A stretch of DNA of 34,134 bases from an uncultured Campylobacter sp. (GTDB lineage: Bacteria; Campylobacterota; Campylobacteria; Campylobacterales; Campylobacteraceae). How positions within the stretch are numbered: the stretch's first letter is position 1; the number at the start of each line of letters is the position of its first letter. A program made the position numbers and the translations under genes. The stretch lies in assembly GCF_947255105.1 (NCBI RefSeq), contig NZ_CAMYFP010000013.1, positions 1-34,134 of the forward strand, in the 5' to 3' direction. The notes beneath the pieces are model-generated. The model saw only the letters and a program-made list of their open reading frames with translations, was not told the DNA's origin and ran no database searches. Shown piece after piece: positions 33,220 to 34,134 of the stretch.

Positions 33220-33948
33220 TTGGATGATGATAAAAGAGAAAAAGATTTAAATTTAGACAATTCTCAAATTTCAAGCAATAATACAAATTCGAACAAAAGA
33301 GATTATGATAAAAATCCAATTATCATAAAAGATAACAATTTAAATTTATTTTTTACCTCTTCGGTAATTTGCATTGTTTTAGTTTATTTGACATGGGATT
33401 TTTTTGAGCACGAAGAATCCTTTTTGAATATCAGTATAGTAGCGATGATTGCTGGTGGGGCTTATTTTAGCAAGTATTTTCAAAGTGCAAACAGTCGTTT
33501 TATTTGCCTCAATAACTCATCCATTATATATCTAAATCCAATAAATGAAATAAAACTGAAAAATATTAAAAATATAAAAAGAACTTTTAGCATAAAATAC
33601 GAAAGATATGGCAGTATCTTTTATAACAAAATAGCTATTGTTTTTATTTTTTTATCTCTATTTGTGGTATTTTTTCACATGCTAATTTTAAATGACTTCA
33701 AAAAGATGTTTTTTATATTTTCTGGACTTTTATTTTGTATATTTATGCCCAAAATTTTGTTTCATTTGAAAAATGGTGGCTCTATTTTTGAGTATAAAAT
33801 ATTTGATGCCATAGTTGTAAGCGATGGAGATAAATTTGTAAATATTCTACCAAATAACAAAAAAGAGAGAAATTTGCTAAGAAAGTATTTTTTAGACAAA
33901 AAGAAAATCGATATAGAAAAAGCTAACATAACATTTTTTATAATCTAA
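33220..33948 (+). CDS. Membrane protein with conserved polar N-terminus, intact paralogue
   Basis: A 242-residue protein starting at TTG 33220; no in-frame ATG fits, and AAAAAAGG lies just upstream. The N-terminus is polar and reads DLNLDNSQISSNNTNSNKRD, then DYDKNPIIIKDN, matching the broken gene at 25990-26330 at DNA level. Four hydrophobic helices follow, near 46-65, 70-88, 145-165 and 168-188. Between the second and third, FICLNNSSIIYLNPINEIKLKNIKNI has the strand pattern of bacterial PH-like domains; this is tentative. The role is unknown. It is the last gene before the dinB fragment. Confidence 0.6.
   Translation: MDDDKREKDLNLDNSQISSNNTNSNKRDYDKNPIIIKDNNLNLFFTSSVICIVLVYLTWDFFEHEESFLNISIVAMIAGGAYFSKYFQSANSRFICLNNSSIIYLNPINEIKLKNIKNIKRTFSIKYERYGSIFYNKIAIVFIFLSLFVVFFHMLILNDFKKMFFIFSGLLFCIFMPKILFHLKNGGSIFEYKIFDAIVVSDGDKFVNILPNNKKERNLLRKYFLDKKKIDIEKANITFFII
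33244..33327 (+). repeat. Right copy of 84-nt direct repeat
   Basis: Ungapped match to 26109-26192 inside the N-terminal coding region of the membrane protein. Recombination between the copies would delete about 7.1 kb, removing every lipase and RTX gene. Confidence 0.8.
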
Positions 33949-33991
33949 ATTACAATAAAAATAAAGTATAAGTAGAGAAAGTGTTGTCAAT

Positions 33992-34081
33992 AATGAATAG
34001 CCAAAGGAACTTGTAGCATAAAGGCAGTTTAAGAGCTTTGGCAAATGGTATGGATATTGTCTTTCAGGCAAAAGAGGCGGA
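33992..34081 (+). pseudogene. Decayed duplicate of the dinB 3' end
   Basis: Aligns with the last 30 or so codons of dinB (about 25865-25961). A 26-nt core is identical (34053-34078 against 25930-25955). The copy has two glutamine codons changed to TAA, at least one single-base deletion and further gaps, so it is non-coding debris. It closes the right side of the accessory island. Confidence 0.85.
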
Positions 34082-34134
34082 GAGTTAAATTTGAGAGTTA
34101 AATTTGAGAGTTAAATTTGAGAGTTAAATTTGAG
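34082..34134 (+). repeat. 13-nt tandem repeat
   Basis: Four perfect copies of GAGTTAAATTTGA plus one base, continuing past the right edge. The unit resembles the bases that follow dinB (25966-25993), so it probably grew from the tail of the duplicated dinB end. Confidence 0.9.

Overview
The window looks like a chromosome segment from a Campylobacter-type member of the Campylobacterota. The evidence is an AT-rich sequence dense in AAATTT motifs, the tightly overlapping gene run polyprenyl synthase-hemA-proS-fxsA-hemC-ubiD, a single-recombinase XerH, a Campylobacter-style malate dehydrogenase and PEB1-like solute-binding proteins. dinB and nikR suggest a species other than C. jejuni, but the species cannot be fixed from the sequence alone.

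Bases 1-221 hold degenerate AAATTT tandem repeats. Bases 222-9109 are housekeeping. A rubrerythrin and a HAD hydrolase are divergently transcribed. They are followed by a near-continuous operon for isoprenoid chain synthesis, heme precursors, prolyl-tRNA synthesis, a small membrane protein and a UbiD-family decarboxylase, ending with the nickel regulator NikR. Bases 9232-10929 carry two tandem amino-acid-type periplasmic binding proteins whose identity is mosaic.

Bases 11162-12460 contain a consensus promoter, tRNA-Gln(TTG) and initiator tRNA-Met, then a small toxin-antitoxin islet. The islet is closed by an imperfect 40-nt copy of the 3' end of tRNA-fMet, so it looks like an insertion at the tRNA gene. 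xerH and an AsmA/DUF3971-like gene follow on the minus strand. mltG is divergent from the AsmA-like gene and runs into mdh. proA converges on mdh, with a shared hairpin between them. Bases 19234-25974 form another compact plus-strand run: an FAD oxidoreductase, a TrmN6-like methyltransferase with a probable CTG start, a cysteine-cluster protein, a TPR protein, trpC, a HIT protein, ribBA with a degenerate second domain, and dinB.

Bases 25975-34134 are an accessory island of about 8 kb that differs from everything to its left: more AT-rich, TTG starts, many membrane proteins and broken genes. It holds a 5'-damaged RTX calcium-binding protein, a class-3 lipase with an RTX-like tail, and three related membrane-anchored proteins, each directly upstream of a lipase gene or lipase remnant. 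Two of these pairs share an ATGA stop/start overlap. It also has a signal-peptide protein and two copies (one broken) of a membrane protein with a conserved N-terminus. The island is bracketed by intact dinB on the left and a decayed second copy of the dinB 3' end on the right. My reading, which is inference, is a polymorphic lipase effector/membrane immunity locus that grew by repeated duplication and is decaying. No secretion machinery lies in the window.
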